Shown: positions 12,329 through 21,806, counted from the stretch's first letter. The stretch is DNA of 64,000 nt from Brevundimonas sp. (GCA_027531145.1 JAPZRF010000001.1:171366-235365), one strand, 5' to 3'. Numbers and translations: made by a program. The notes: a model not told the origin generated them from the sequence alone.

Positions 12329-13024
12329 ATGAAACGCTTTCCCTGGATCCTGACGGCCCTTGCCGTGCCCGCCCTCGCCCTGCTGCTGACGCTCGGGACC
12401 TGGCAGCTGCAGCGCCTGAGCTGGAAGACCGCCCTGATCGACGCTGCCGGGGTCGCCGCCACCGCCCCGCCCGCGCCCCTGGCCGAGGTACTGGCAGCGC
12501 CAGCCCCGGAATTCCGCCGCGTCATCGTCGACTGCCCCGGCCTCGCCGCCGCCCCCACCATCGGCCTGCGCTCGATCCAGGACGGCACCGCCGGCGTGCG
12601 TCGCCAGGCCCTCTGCCCCCTGCCCGGCATCCCCCCGATCCTCGTCGACCTCGGCTTCGTCGCCCAGGACGCCCCGCCCCCGCCGCTGGCTCCGCCATCA
12701 CCCGCTCCGGTCCGGGTCGAGGGGGTGCTGCGCGACGGCGGCCGCCCGGGGGCCCTGACCCCGCCGCCGGCCGACGGTCTGTTCTATGGCCGCGATGTCC
12801 CGGCCATGGCTTCCGCCCTCGGCCATACCGGCCCGGTCCAGCCCCTGACCCTGTTCGCTACCTTGAGCGTCCGCCCGGACTGGCCCGCGCTGCAGCCCTC
12901 GGCCCCGCCACCGGCCTTCTCCAACAACCACCTCGGCTACGCCCTGACCTGGTACGGACTGGCGCTCGTGCTGACGGGCTTCTACATCGCGCTTGTCCGC
13001 CGCCGCCTGAAAGACCGACCCTGA
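12329..13024 (+). CDS. SURF1 family cytochrome oxidase biogenesis protein
   Basis: LLTLGTWQLQRLSWKTALID near the N-terminus; NNHLGYALTWYGLALVLTGFYIALVRRR at the C-terminus; position after coxC. Confidence 0.88.
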   Translation: MKRFPWILTALAVPALALLLTLGTWQLQRLSWKTALIDAAGVAATAPPAPLAEVLAAPAPEFRRVIVDCPGLAAAPTIGLRSIQDGTAGVRRQALCPLPGIPPILVDLGFVAQDAPPPPLAPPSPAPVRVEGVLRDGGRPGALTPPPADGLFYGRDVPAMASALGHTGPVQPLTLFATLSVRPDWPALQPSAPPPAFSNNHLGYALTWYGLALVLTGFYIALVRRRLKDRP

Positions 13025-14292
13025 CCGCCTCCGTCCACACCCTCGGCAATGGCCTGCGCATCGTCGCCGACCCCATGCCCGGCCTGCAGACCTTCGCCCT
13101 GACCCTGGCCGTCGCCGGCGGAGCCCGCTTCGAGGACCCCGCCCGTTCCGGTTGGTCGCACTTTCTCGAGCATCTGGTGTTCAAAGGTGCCGGGGCCATG
13201 TCCGCCCGCGACATCGTCGAGCGGATCGAGGGCGAGGGCGGCACGATCAACGCCGCCACCGGCTACGAGCGCACCAGCTTCGAGGTGCGCGCCCCCGCCT
13301 CCTGCCTGGCGCTGGCGGTGGAGGTCGTCGCCGACCTGGTGCGCCGCCCGACGCTCGATCCTGCCGAGATCGCCCGCGAGAAGGATGTCGTGGCCCAGGA
13401 GATCGCCGAGGCCTTCGACACCCCGGACGACCATGTGTTCGAGATGGCCCAGGGCCGGGCCTTCGCCGGCCAGTCGCTGGGCCGGCCTATCCTCGGCACG
13501 GTCGAGAGCCTGGCCCCGGTCGATGCCGCGGGCCTGCGCGACTGGGCCGAGCGCCTCTATTCCCCCGACCGCATGGTTCTGGCGGTGTCCGGGGCCGTGG
13601 CGGAGACGGAACTGCTGCGTCTGGCCGAGGCGGCCTTCGGCGACGCTGCGCCGCGGCCGGCCACCAGCGCCTCTCCGGCCCGCTTTGACGGCGGCGCGGC
13701 GACCCTGTCGCGACGGATCGAGCAGGCCAATCTGGTTTTCCAGCTGCCCGCTGCCAATGCCCACGACCCGATCCTGCCGGCCCAGCGCCTGTTCGTCGAG
13801 GTCCTCGGCGGCGGCATGGCCTCGCGCCTGTTCCAAAGCGCGCGCGAGGAACGCGGCCTGGCCTACTCCATCGACGCCTATGGCGAGACCTACGAGGACG
13901 CCGGGGTGCTCGGCGTCTACGCCGGTGCCGCTGCCGAGCGGGCCGAGGAGCTGGCTGCCCTGTGCGCCGCCGAGATCTCCGCCCTGGCCGAGCACGGCCC
14001 CACCGACGCCGAACTGTCCCGCGCCAAGGCCGTACTGGCTGCGGGCCTCTTCATGGCGGACGAGAGCCCCGCGGCCCGCGCCGGCCGGCTGGCGGCCCAG
14101 ACCCTGATCTACGGCGCGCCGATCCCCACCCCTTCTGCCGAGGCCCGGCTGCGCGCCGCCTCCGCCGCCGAAGTGGCCGGGGCCGGCCGCCGGCTGCTGG
14201 TGCCCGGCCGCGCCGCCGCCGCCGTGCTCGGCCCCCGCCGCGCAGCCCCTGCGGGCCAGGCCTTCGTCGCCATGCTGTTCGCCGCCGCCTGA
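13021..14292 (+). CDS. M16 family zinc peptidase (processing peptidase-like)
   Basis: HxxEH motif GWSHFLEHLVFKGAGAMSARDIVERIEGEGGTINAATGYERTSFEV. Likely CTG start at 13021 overlapping the SURF1 stop; the longer track ORF has a spurious N-terminus. Confidence 0.9.
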   Translation: MTASVHTLGNGLRIVADPMPGLQTFALTLAVAGGARFEDPARSGWSHFLEHLVFKGAGAMSARDIVERIEGEGGTINAATGYERTSFEVRAPASCLALAVEVVADLVRRPTLDPAEIAREKDVVAQEIAEAFDTPDDHVFEMAQGRAFAGQSLGRPILGTVESLAPVDAAGLRDWAERLYSPDRMVLAVSGAVAETELLRLAEAAFGDAAPRPATSASPARFDGGAATLSRRIEQANLVFQLPAANAHDPILPAQRLFVEVLGGGMASRLFQSAREERGLAYSIDAYGETYEDAGVLGVYAGAAAERAEELAALCAAEISALAEHGPTDAELSRAKAVLAAGLFMADESPAARAGRLAAQTLIYGAPIPTPSAEARLRAASAAEVAGAGRRLLVPGRAAAAVLGPRRAAPAGQAFVAMLFAAA

Positions 14293-14310
14293 GGCGGCTA
14301 GGCTCGCCCC

Positions 14311-14940
14311 ATGGCCCTTCTGGACTGGACGCCGGAGCCTGCAGGACCCCTCGTGAGCGGCGAGGGCGTGACGTTGCGTCCGCCGCGCCTGGCCGATCAC
14401 GCGGCATGGGCCGAGCTGCGCGCCGCCTCACGCAGCTACCTGCAGCCGTGGGAGCCGGCCTGGCCCGAGGACGACCTGTCCCGCGCCGCCTTCCGCCGCC
14501 GCCTCGGCGTCTACGCCCGCGAGCTGGAGCTCCAGACCGCCTTTCCCTTCTTCATCTTCGTCCGGACACCCGAGGGGCGGGAGGGGCCGCTGGCCGGGGC
14601 CGTGACCCTGTCGAACATCCGCCGCGGCATCGCCGAGACCGGCCAGCTGGGCTACTGGGTCGGCGAGTCCCGGGCCGGGCAGGGTCTGGCCACGGCGGCT
14701 GTGCGGGCCATCTGCGCCTTCGCCTTCGGCCAGCTGCGTCTGCACCGGATCGAGGCTGGCTGCCTTCCCTCCAACGCCCGCTCCCGCAGGGTGCTGGAGA
14801 AGGCGGGCTTCCGGCTGGAGGGCCGGGCCCGCGCTTATCTGAAAATTAACGGCGCCTGGGCAGATCATCTCCTGTTCGGCCTTGTGGAGGACGAGCACGC
14901 GGACGCCCTCGCGCGTCTGTCCGAAAGGGGCGTGGAGTGA
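14311..14940 (+). CDS. GNAT family N-acetyltransferase (RimJ/RimL-like)
   Basis: GEGVTLRPPRLADHAAWAELRAASRSYLQPWEP, IAETGQLGYWVGESRAGQGLATAAVRAICAFAF, VLEKAGFRLEGRARAYLKING. Confidence 0.9.
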   Translation: MALLDWTPEPAGPLVSGEGVTLRPPRLADHAAWAELRAASRSYLQPWEPAWPEDDLSRAAFRRRLGVYARELELQTAFPFFIFVRTPEGREGPLAGAVTLSNIRRGIAETGQLGYWVGESRAGQGLATAAVRAICAFAFGQLRLHRIEAGCLPSNARSRRVLEKAGFRLEGRARAYLKINGAWADHLLFGLVEDEHADALARLSERGVE

Positions 14941-14941
14941 C

Positions 14942-16609
14942 GTGACGGGCGGTTCGAGAGCCTCGATGTGGGACGCCGCCAGCGCCATCGAGGCCCTGGC
15001 GGCCGCCGACACTGCCCTGTGGATCTGGGATCCCGCCCACGACCGGCTGAAGCTCAGCGGGGCGTCGCGTCCCCTCGGCCTCAGCCCGCTGGCACCAGAG
15101 TGCTCCGCCGCGGCCTTCGTCGCCGTCACCCTGCCCCAGGACCGCAGCGCCGCCGAGTCCCTGCTCAAGCCCCAGGCCGAAGGTACACCGGTCAGCCAGC
15201 GCATCCGCATGCGGGGGGCCGAGACCGGCATCTGGCGCGGCGTCTGGCTGGAGGATGGCCTGCGCGCCGCCGGGGTGGTCTCGCTGGAGTCCGGCTTCGC
15301 CCCGGTCGACCGCGACCCCCTGACCGGCCTCCACGGTCGCCGCAGCTTCCTCGGCCGGGTCAGCGAGTGCATGACCCGACCGGGCGTCTATGACCTGGTG
15401 GTAGCCGACGTCGACCGCATGCGCCGCCTCAACGAGGCCCTGGGCCACGCCCGCGCCGATCTGGTGCTGTCGGCGCTGGGCTCGCGCCTGTCGGCCGCCT
15501 TCTCCGGCGACACGGTGCCGGCGCGGGTCGGCGAGGACGAGTTCGCCCTGCTGATCCCCGACGGCGGCTCGGGTGCCGTGCACCGCCTGCGCCAGGCGCT
15601 GGAGCAGCCCCTGTCGGTAGCCGGCTTCGACATCTATCCGACCGTCTCCATCGGTGCCGTGCGCGCCGAGGGCGGCCCCGACGCCGCCGACCCGGCCGAG
15701 CTGCTGCGCCGCGCCGAGCTGGCGGTCGAACAGGCCAAGCGCGCCGGCCGCGGGGGCGTCGCCGCCTACGGCCGCGCTCTGGAGAGCGACAGCCTGTCCC
15801 GCCTCGCCCTCGAGGCGGACCTGCGCAACGCCTTCGTGCGCGGCGAGATCGAGCCCTTCTTCCAGCCGATCGTGAACCTGCTCACGGGAGCCGTGGCCGG
15901 CTTCGAGGCCCTCGCCCGCTGGCGCCACCCGCGCCGCGGCCTCGTGCCGCCGGACGAGTTCCTGACCCTGACGGCCGAGATGGGCCTGATGAACGACCTC
16001 GGCCTGCACATGATGCGGCGCTCGGCCCGGCAGTTGTCGGAGTGGATTCGCCGGCATCCGGACGCCGGGCGCCTGTTCTGCAGCGTCAACCTGTCGGTCG
16101 GCGAGATCGAGCGGCCGCATCTGGTCGAGGACGTGGCCGAGATCATCCGCGAGGCGCAGCTGCCGCCCGGGGCCCTCAAGCTCGAGGTCACCGAGGGGGA
16201 CATCATGCGCGACACCGACCGCGCCGCCGAGGTGCTGGGCCGCCTCAAGGGCATCGGTGCCTCCCTCGCCCTCGACGACTTCGGCACCGGCTTCTCGTCC
16301 CTGTCCTATCTGGCGCGCCTGCCTTTCGACACGCTCAAGATCGACCGCTACTTCGTGCTGACCATGGACAAGGACGCCGGGTCCGAAAAGATCGTGCGCT
16401 CGGTCGTCAACCTCGGCCGCGACCTGTCGCTGGAGGTGGTGGCGGAGGGGGTGGAGAACGCCGACCTGGCGCGCCGCCTTCTGGAGACCAGCTGCCACTA
16501 CGGCCAGGGCTTCGGCTACGCTCCCGCCCTGCCGGCCCAGGAGGCCGAGGTCTATCTCAACGAGTCGATGGCCGACGGGACCGCCCCGATCAAGGCCCGG
16601 TCGGCCTGA
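14942..16609 (+). CDS. GGDEF/EAL domain protein; GGDEF site reads GEDEF, EAL domain motifs intact
   Basis: DRDPLTGLHGRRSFLGR, RVGEDEFALLIP; EAL: QPIVNLLTGAVAGFEALARWRHP, LEVTEGDIM, LDDFGTGFSSLSYL, LKIDRYFV, VAEGVE. Confidence 0.92.
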   Translation: MTGGSRASMWDAASAIEALAAADTALWIWDPAHDRLKLSGASRPLGLSPLAPECSAAAFVAVTLPQDRSAAESLLKPQAEGTPVSQRIRMRGAETGIWRGVWLEDGLRAAGVVSLESGFAPVDRDPLTGLHGRRSFLGRVSECMTRPGVYDLVVADVDRMRRLNEALGHARADLVLSALGSRLSAAFSGDTVPARVGEDEFALLIPDGGSGAVHRLRQALEQPLSVAGFDIYPTVSIGAVRAEGGPDAADPAELLRRAELAVEQAKRAGRGGVAAYGRALESDSLSRLALEADLRNAFVRGEIEPFFQPIVNLLTGAVAGFEALARWRHPRRGLVPPDEFLTLTAEMGLMNDLGLHMMRRSARQLSEWIRRHPDAGRLFCSVNLSVGEIERPHLVEDVAEIIREAQLPPGALKLEVTEGDIMRDTDRAAEVLGRLKGIGASLALDDFGTGFSSLSYLARLPFDTLKIDRYFVLTMDKDAGSEKIVRSVVNLGRDLSLEVVAEGVENADLARRLLETSCHYGQGFGYAPALPAQEAEVYLNESMADGTAPIKARSA

Positions 16610-16680
16610 CGCCTGCCGTCAGAGCCTGATCGGTTGATGTGGAATCGCTTCGCGATCCCACCGATGCCGGGACTGAACAC

Positions 16681-17253
16681 CTAGGCGTGGCCTGCGTCAC
16701 TGGACAGCCAGGCCGCATCGACGCCGATCCGCGCCAGGGCTCCCGCCCACTTGCCGTCGTGGTCGTCGTCGAAGATCAGGTCGAGGTCAGCGTCGGCCAC
16801 CAGCCAGACATTCTCGGCCAGCTCCTCCTCGATCTGGCCGTCGCCCCAGCCGGCGTAGCCGAGCGCCAGCACCGCCCGCCGCGGCCCGTGCACAGGATCG
16901 ATCATGGCCAGCAGCGCCTCGCGCGTACCGGTGATGGCCAGCCCCTCGCCAAACGGCACGCTGGCGTCCGGGACCAGCCAGTCGTCGGTGTGCAGCACGA
17001 AGCCGCGCTCGCGCTCGACCGGGCCGCCGACCAGCACCGGCCGGCCCTCGGCCGCCTCGACATCCGCAGCCAGCTCCAGCTTGCGCAGCACCTGGGCCAG
17101 GTCCACACCCGGAGCAGGCCGGTCGATGCGCAGCCCCATGCCATGGTCCGGCCCGTGCGCACACAGAAGGATCACGGCGTTCTCGAAGCGGGGATCGCCG
17201 ATGCCCGGCATCGCCACCAGCATTCGCCCGGCCAGGGAGGAGAAGGCGCTCAT
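16681..17253 (-). CDS. YqgE/AlgH family protein (UPF0301)
   Basis: LAGRMLVAMPGIGDPRFENAVILLCAHGPDHGMGLRIDRP; VLALGYAGWGDGQIEEELAENVWL. Confidence 0.93.
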   Translation of the reverse strand: MSAFSSLAGRMLVAMPGIGDPRFENAVILLCAHGPDHGMGLRIDRPAPGVDLAQVLRKLELAADVEAAEGRPVLVGGPVERERGFVLHTDDWLVPDASVPFGEGLAITGTREALLAMIDPVHGPRRAVLALGYAGWGDGQIEEELAENVWLVADADLDLIFDDDHDGKWAGALARIGVDAAWLSSDAGHA

Positions 17254-17378
17254 CGCGGAATGATCCTCGCTTCGCCCCGTCCGCGCAAGCGATGCCTTGG
17301 CCCCCGCGCGCAAAAGCCCTATCTGCGCCGCTACCCCGCCGCAGCGGGCGGGTTGACCCCGCAGACCAAGGAGAGCCC

Positions 17379-17864
17379 ATGACCCTCAAGATCGGCGACC
17401 GCCTGCCCCCGGCCGTGTTCACCACCCCGACCGGCGAGGGCCCCAAGCCCATCACCGCTGACGAGGTGTTCAAGGGCCGCACCGTCGCCCTGTTCGCCGT
17501 GCCGGGTGCCTTCACCCCGACCTGCTCCGCGCGCCACCTGCCGGGCTTCCGCGACAAGGCCGCCGAGCTGAAGGGCAAGGGCGTCGACGCCATCGCCTGC
17601 GTCTCGGTCAACGACGCCTTCGTCATGGGTGCCTGGGCCCGGAATGAAGGCGTGTCGACTGACGACATCCTGATGCTGGCCGACGGCAATGGTGACTTCA
17701 CCCGCAAGCTGGGCCTGTCGATGGACGCCAGCGGCTTCGGCATGGGCGAGCGCTCGCAGCGCTATTCGGCCCTCGTCCGCGACGGCGTGGTCGAGCAGCT
17801 CAACATCGAGGCCGGCGGCGAGTTCAGGGTATCGTCCGCCGACCACCTGCTGACCCAGCTCTGA
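17379..17864 (+). CDS. Peroxiredoxin (Prx5/AhpE-like)
   Basis: VALFAVPGAFTPTCSARHLPGFRDKAAELKGKGVDAIACVSVNDAFVMGAW. Confidence 0.95.
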   Translation: MTLKIGDRLPPAVFTTPTGEGPKPITADEVFKGRTVALFAVPGAFTPTCSARHLPGFRDKAAELKGKGVDAIACVSVNDAFVMGAWARNEGVSTDDILMLADGNGDFTRKLGLSMDASGFGMGERSQRYSALVRDGVVEQLNIEAGGEFRVSSADHLLTQL

Positions 17865-17874
17865 CGACTGACGT

Positions 17875-18400
17875 CTTCTCCCCCGGCAGCGCAGCGCGGT
17901 CATGCGCCGCGTGCGCGGCCGGGACACGGGGCCGGAACGGACCGTGCGCCGCGCCCTGCGCGCCCCTTGGCCCGGGCTACCGTCTCGACAGCGGGGCTCC
18001 GCCCTGTCGCCCGGATGGGATGATGACGGGCCGACGCCTCGCCCTGTTCGTGCACGGCATCGCCTGGTACGGCCAGAACTGCCCGCGCGGCACCCGCATT
18101 CCGAAAGGCAGTACCGCCTGCTGGACCGGCAAGACCGCCCGCGACCGTGCGCGTGACGCCGAGGCTGAGGTTGCCATCGACGCGATAGAGCGAAATCGGT
18201 TGAGTCTGGCCGCCCTCCAACCGGTCTCAGATTTCGGTCCTGTCTGAAGTGAGAGCCTGATTCACGGCGTCTACGGACCCGCGCAGCGCTTCCACCTCAA
18301 CCGATCAGGATCCCGGCTGGCGCGCGATCATCGTCTGGGAGTGCAAGCTGCGCCGTGAGCCGGCCGACGAGCTGGCAGCCCGGCTCGGGCTTCAGGCGAC
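17875..18400 (+). pseudogene. vsr: Degenerate very-short-patch-repair (Vsr) endonuclease gene, frameshifted and interrupted
   Basis: RSAVMRRVRGRDTGPERTVRRALRA, then after a frame change GPGYRLDSGAPP...RRLALFVHGIAWYGQNCPRGTRIPKGSTACWTGKTARDRARDAEAEVA, an interruption, then DQDPGWRAIIVWECKLRREPADELAARLGL. Confidence 0.85.
18195..18305. repeat. Small inserted element within vsr remnant, bounded by inverted repeat ATCGGTTGAG/CTCAACCGAT
   Basis: 10-bp perfect inverted repeats at 18195-18204 and 18296-18305, where Vsr homology is interrupted. 18274..18309 (minus) resembles 16625..16660 (plus). Confidence 0.6.
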
Positions 18401-20323
18401 CGCCGCCCCGCGATCCGCCCCCAGGTCCGCCCCGGCAGCCTCCGCCGCCGCGGCAGCGTCGCTCAACACCTGGTCCAGCGCCGTCAGCAGCGCCGCCGGT
18501 GTCACCGGCTTCGAGACGAAGTAGGTCATTCCGGCCGCCTCGCAGGCCTCGATGTCCTCCGGCCCCGTATCTGCCGTCACGGCCACCACCGGACTGTAGC
18601 GATTCGGCCCGGACCCGGCCCGGATCCGGCGCGTGGTCTCGCGCCCGTCCATCTCCGGCATGCGCACGTCCATGAAGATCACGTCGAAGGGCAACCGGTC
18701 GCAGGCTTCCAGCGCTGCCAGACCATCCGCCGCCGTCTCGATGTGGCAGTGGAGGGACTGCAGGATCAGCTGCAGGGTGCGCCGGTTGATGTCGTGGTCA
18801 TCGACTACGAGTACCCGCAGCGGCGGCGCAGGCTTGACGCCCGACTCCGGGGTGACCGGTGCGGGCGCGGAGTCCGGAACCGGGGCCGCCTCCCTGGCGC
18901 TGAACAGCTGCAGGACCGACGGGGCCGCGAGGGCGCGCGCCACCCTGGCCCGCCCGCTGTCATCGACCCGGGCTGGCGGGGCCGCCACAACCGGATCGGC
19001 CCCGGCGTCGAGATGCAGCGACAGAGTGAAAGTCGCGCCCTCGCCCTTGCGGCTGCGCACGGTCAGGCGGCCACCCATCAGCTCGGCGAGGTGGCGGCTG
19101 ATGGTCAGGCCGAGCCCGGTCCCGCCGTGTTGGGCCGAGATGCCGTCATCGGTCTGGTCGAAGGGCTCGAACAACCGCGCCAACTGCGCCGGACTCATGC
19201 CGGGACCGGTGTCTTCGACCTCCAGCACCAGGGCATGACCCCGCGGCTCGTCGACCCAGGCCCTGAGCCGCACCGTGACGGACCCGGCGGGCGTGAACTT
19301 GATCGCATTGGACAGCAGGTTGTTGAGAATCTGGCGCAGGCGGGTCTCGTCGCCGCGCACCCAGGCGGGCGCGTCGTGCGCGCCCTCCAGCCGCAGCCGC
19401 AGCCCCTTGGCCGCTGCCGGGCCCTGCCAAAGCCGCAGGGTCTGGGCCAGCGCCGTGCGGAAGTTGAAGTCCTCCGCGACGATGCTCATCCGCCCGGCGT
19501 CGAGCTTGGCGTGGTCGAGCAGGTCGTCCAGGAGCGCCTTCATCAGCAGGCCGGCCTGACTGATCAGGGCGGCGTGGCTGCGCGCGGCCCCGGTGGCGGC
19601 GGTGCGCTCCACTTCAATCCCCCCGGTCTGTCTGGCCGACAGGGGCGTGCGGAGGTCTTGGCCGACCGCAGCTAAGAAGGCGGTGCGCACCGCCACCGCC
19701 CGCTCGGCCTCGCGGCGACGCGCCTCGGCCTCAAGGCGCGCAAGGGCCTCGTTGGCGCTGGCGCGTGCCAAACGGCGCCAGGTTTGCAGGCAGTAGACGG
19801 CAAAGACGCACAGACCGAGGGCGGTGGCCAGAACGAACGGGGCCTCGGCCCCCAGCAGCGTCATGGCCAATGGTATCGTCGCCAGGTAGATGAGCTGCGG
19901 GGTCAGGGTGAGGACCAGCACCAGCGGCGAGCTTGGCGAATTGGTGATGGCGTAGACCGCGGCGATAGAGATGATGATGGCGGCGCAGACGCCACCCATG
20001 GCCCCGCCCTGGATCCACAGCGGGGCCGCCAGCGCCGACGCGGAAGCGGCGTTGAGCGAGATGGCCGCCGACCCCAGACCCAGCCGCCAGGCCGGCAGTG
20101 TGTTGCGGCCATGCCGTGTTACCGGCCAGAACAGGGACACCTCAAGAACCTGTACCAGCGCGTATGCGGCGGCCCAGGACATGGTCACAGGCCATCCCAG
20201 GACCGGCGTGAAGATCAGGGAGCAGGAGCAGACCAGGCTGATCCGCTGCTGAAGCGAGCGATGGCGCTCACGGACCGCGCCAGGCCAGGCAGTCTCGGAA
20301 GAATAGGTGTCGGGGGCCGCCAT
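18392..20323 (-). CDS. Hybrid sensor histidine kinase/response regulator with atypical H-box (Gln at phospho-acceptor position)
   Basis: TM region; TAFLAAVGQDLRTPLSARQ; N box ETRLRQILNNLLSNAIKFTPAGSV; EDTGPGM; GTGLGLTISRHLAELMGGRL; REC LRVLVVDDHDINRR and DVIFMDVRMPEMDGRE. Confidence 0.93.
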   Translation of the reverse strand: MAAPDTYSSETAWPGAVRERHRSLQQRISLVCSCSLIFTPVLGWPVTMSWAAAYALVQVLEVSLFWPVTRHGRNTLPAWRLGLGSAAISLNAASASALAAPLWIQGGAMGGVCAAIIISIAAVYAITNSPSSPLVLVLTLTPQLIYLATIPLAMTLLGAEAPFVLATALGLCVFAVYCLQTWRRLARASANEALARLEAEARRREAERAVAVRTAFLAAVGQDLRTPLSARQTGGIEVERTAATGAARSHAALISQAGLLMKALLDDLLDHAKLDAGRMSIVAEDFNFRTALAQTLRLWQGPAAAKGLRLRLEGAHDAPAWVRGDETRLRQILNNLLSNAIKFTPAGSVTVRLRAWVDEPRGHALVLEVEDTGPGMSPAQLARLFEPFDQTDDGISAQHGGTGLGLTISRHLAELMGGRLTVRSRKGEGATFTLSLHLDAGADPVVAAPPARVDDSGRARVARALAAPSVLQLFSAREAAPVPDSAPAPVTPESGVKPAPPLRVLVVDDHDINRRTLQLILQSLHCHIETAADGLAALEACDRLPFDVIFMDVRMPEMDGRETTRRIRAGSGPNRYSPVVAVTADTGPEDIEACEAAGMTYFVSKPVTPAALLTALDQVLSDAAAAAEAAGADLGADRGAAVA

Positions 20324-20394
20324 GGAGCCTCTCTCGTGTCGACCGAGCAGGTCCGAGGAACCCGCCTGACCGCGTCAGACTATCCCGGCGAGTG

Positions 20395-21444
20395 CTAACG
20401 CGTCGTCAATGCCGGCCCCACGACGGCGCGCACGTCCGCAAAGCCCTCGGCCGCCAGCGCTGCCAGCAGCTCCTGCTTCAGCCGCCTGACCAGGCCTGGA
20501 CCGCCATAGACGAGCGCCGAATAGAACTGTACCGCCGAGGCGCCGGACTTGAGCCGGTCCAGCACATCGCGGCCGCTCTCGATCCCCCCGGCGGCGATCA
20601 GGGTCAGCCGCCCGGCGTTGGCCGCCGCCGCCGCCTCAAGCGCCGCCTGGGCCCGGGCCCTGAGCGGCCGCCCCGAAAGGCCGCCGCTCTCCCCTGCGTG
20701 GGCGGAGCGCAGGTCGGCCGGCCGATCCAGCGTCGTGTTCGACACGATGACCCCGTCGAGGCCGTGGGCCGCCGCCGCCGCAACGATCTCTGCGATCTCG
20801 TCGGGCGACAGGTCCGGCGCGATCTTCAGGAACAGGGGCACCGGGTCACGCCCCCGCGCGGCGGCGGCGCGGCCGAGAAGGTCGTCGAGTTGGTCGCGCC
20901 CCTGCAGCGCCCGCAGGCCCGGGGTGTTGGGCGAGGAGATGTTGATGGTGAAGTAGTCGCTCAGGCCCCTCAGCCGGCGCAGTCCGGCGACATAGTCCGC
21001 GGCCCGGTCCTCGCTTTCCTTGTTGGCCCCGAGGTTGGCCCCGGTCACCAGCCCGGCCGGGCGCCGCGCCAGATTGGCGGCGAAGACCTCCAGCCCGGCG
21101 TTATTGAAGCCCATGCGGTTGATGACGGCCCGATCCTCGGTCAGCCGGAACAGGCGCGGCTTCGGATTGCCCGGCTGCGGTCGCGGGGTCACCGACCCGC
21201 ACTCGACAAAGCCGAAGCCCAGGCGCGTCAGCCCCCCCAGGGCCGCAGCGTTCTTGTCGAATCCGGCAGCGAGACCGATCGGATTGGGCAGAGCCAACCC
21301 CGCCAACGTGGTCGCCAGCCGCGGATCGTCCGGCCCGCAGGCCGGGACCAGCCCGTGGCGCAGGGCCGCCAGCGCCAGATCATGGGCCGTCTCGGCATCC
21401 AGCCGCCGCAGGGCCGCCGTGGCCAGGTCGCCGATCCCGCTCAT
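20395..21444 (-). CDS. pyrD: Dihydroorotate dehydrogenase (quinone)
   Basis: NPIGLAAGFDKNAAALGGLTRLGFGFVECGSVTPRPQPGNPKPRLFRL; TINISSPNTPGLRALQ; GLSGRPL; LTLIAAGGIESGRDVLDRLKSGASAVQFYSALVYGGPGL. Confidence 0.96.
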   Translation of the reverse strand: MSGIGDLATAALRRLDAETAHDLALAALRHGLVPACGPDDPRLATTLAGLALPNPIGLAAGFDKNAAALGGLTRLGFGFVECGSVTPRPQPGNPKPRLFRLTEDRAVINRMGFNNAGLEVFAANLARRPAGLVTGANLGANKESEDRAADYVAGLRRLRGLSDYFTINISSPNTPGLRALQGRDQLDDLLGRAAAARGRDPVPLFLKIAPDLSPDEIAEIVAAAAAHGLDGVIVSNTTLDRPADLRSAHAGESGGLSGRPLRARAQAALEAAAAANAGRLTLIAAGGIESGRDVLDRLKSGASAVQFYSALVYGGPGLVRRLKQELLAALAAEGFADVRAVVGPALTTR

Positions 21445-21806
21445 GCCGTCGCGCCCGCCCTGACCGGCAGCGCCTCGCCCGGCTGCATCTCGCCCCCGGC
21501 CGTCACGGCCAGGGCCCGGGCGGCGCGCACCTTCGCGAGGGCGAGCTCGCCATAGACGTGGGGGAACAGGGCCCCGTCGCGCGACGGCTCCCAGACCAGT
21601 CCGGGCACGTCGTCGAGGACCACCTCGGCCAGCACCATATCCTCGCACCCGGCGTAGTGGCGGCGCGCCGTCTTCGCCAGCTGCTCCGGCGTCGACAGAT
21701 GAATGAAGCCGTCTTCGCGGTCGACCGCCGAGCCGCCATAGGTGCCGGCGGCGCACCAGACCGCCCAGTCGGCGCGGCTGAGAATCTTGCAGGCGATCTC
21801 GCTCAC
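21441..21806 (-). CDS. DUF952 family protein
   Basis: GTG start; ACKILSRADWAVWCAAGTYGGSAVDREDGFIHLSTPEQLAKTARRHYAG...LVWEPSRDGALFPHVYGELAL. Confidence 0.88.
   Translation of the reverse strand: MSEIACKILSRADWAVWCAAGTYGGSAVDREDGFIHLSTPEQLAKTARRHYAGCEDMVLAEVVLDDVPGLVWEPSRDGALFPHVYGELALAKVRAARALAVTAGGEMQPGEALPVRAGATA

Noticed and set aside
12982-14400. 472-aa minus-strand ORF opposite the M16 peptidase
   Set aside because: Shadow ORF; the plus frame contains a clear HxxEH peptidase.
14846-16498. 550-aa minus-strand ORF opposite the GGDEF/EAL gene
   Set aside because: Shadow ORF; the opposing frame has all EAL motifs.
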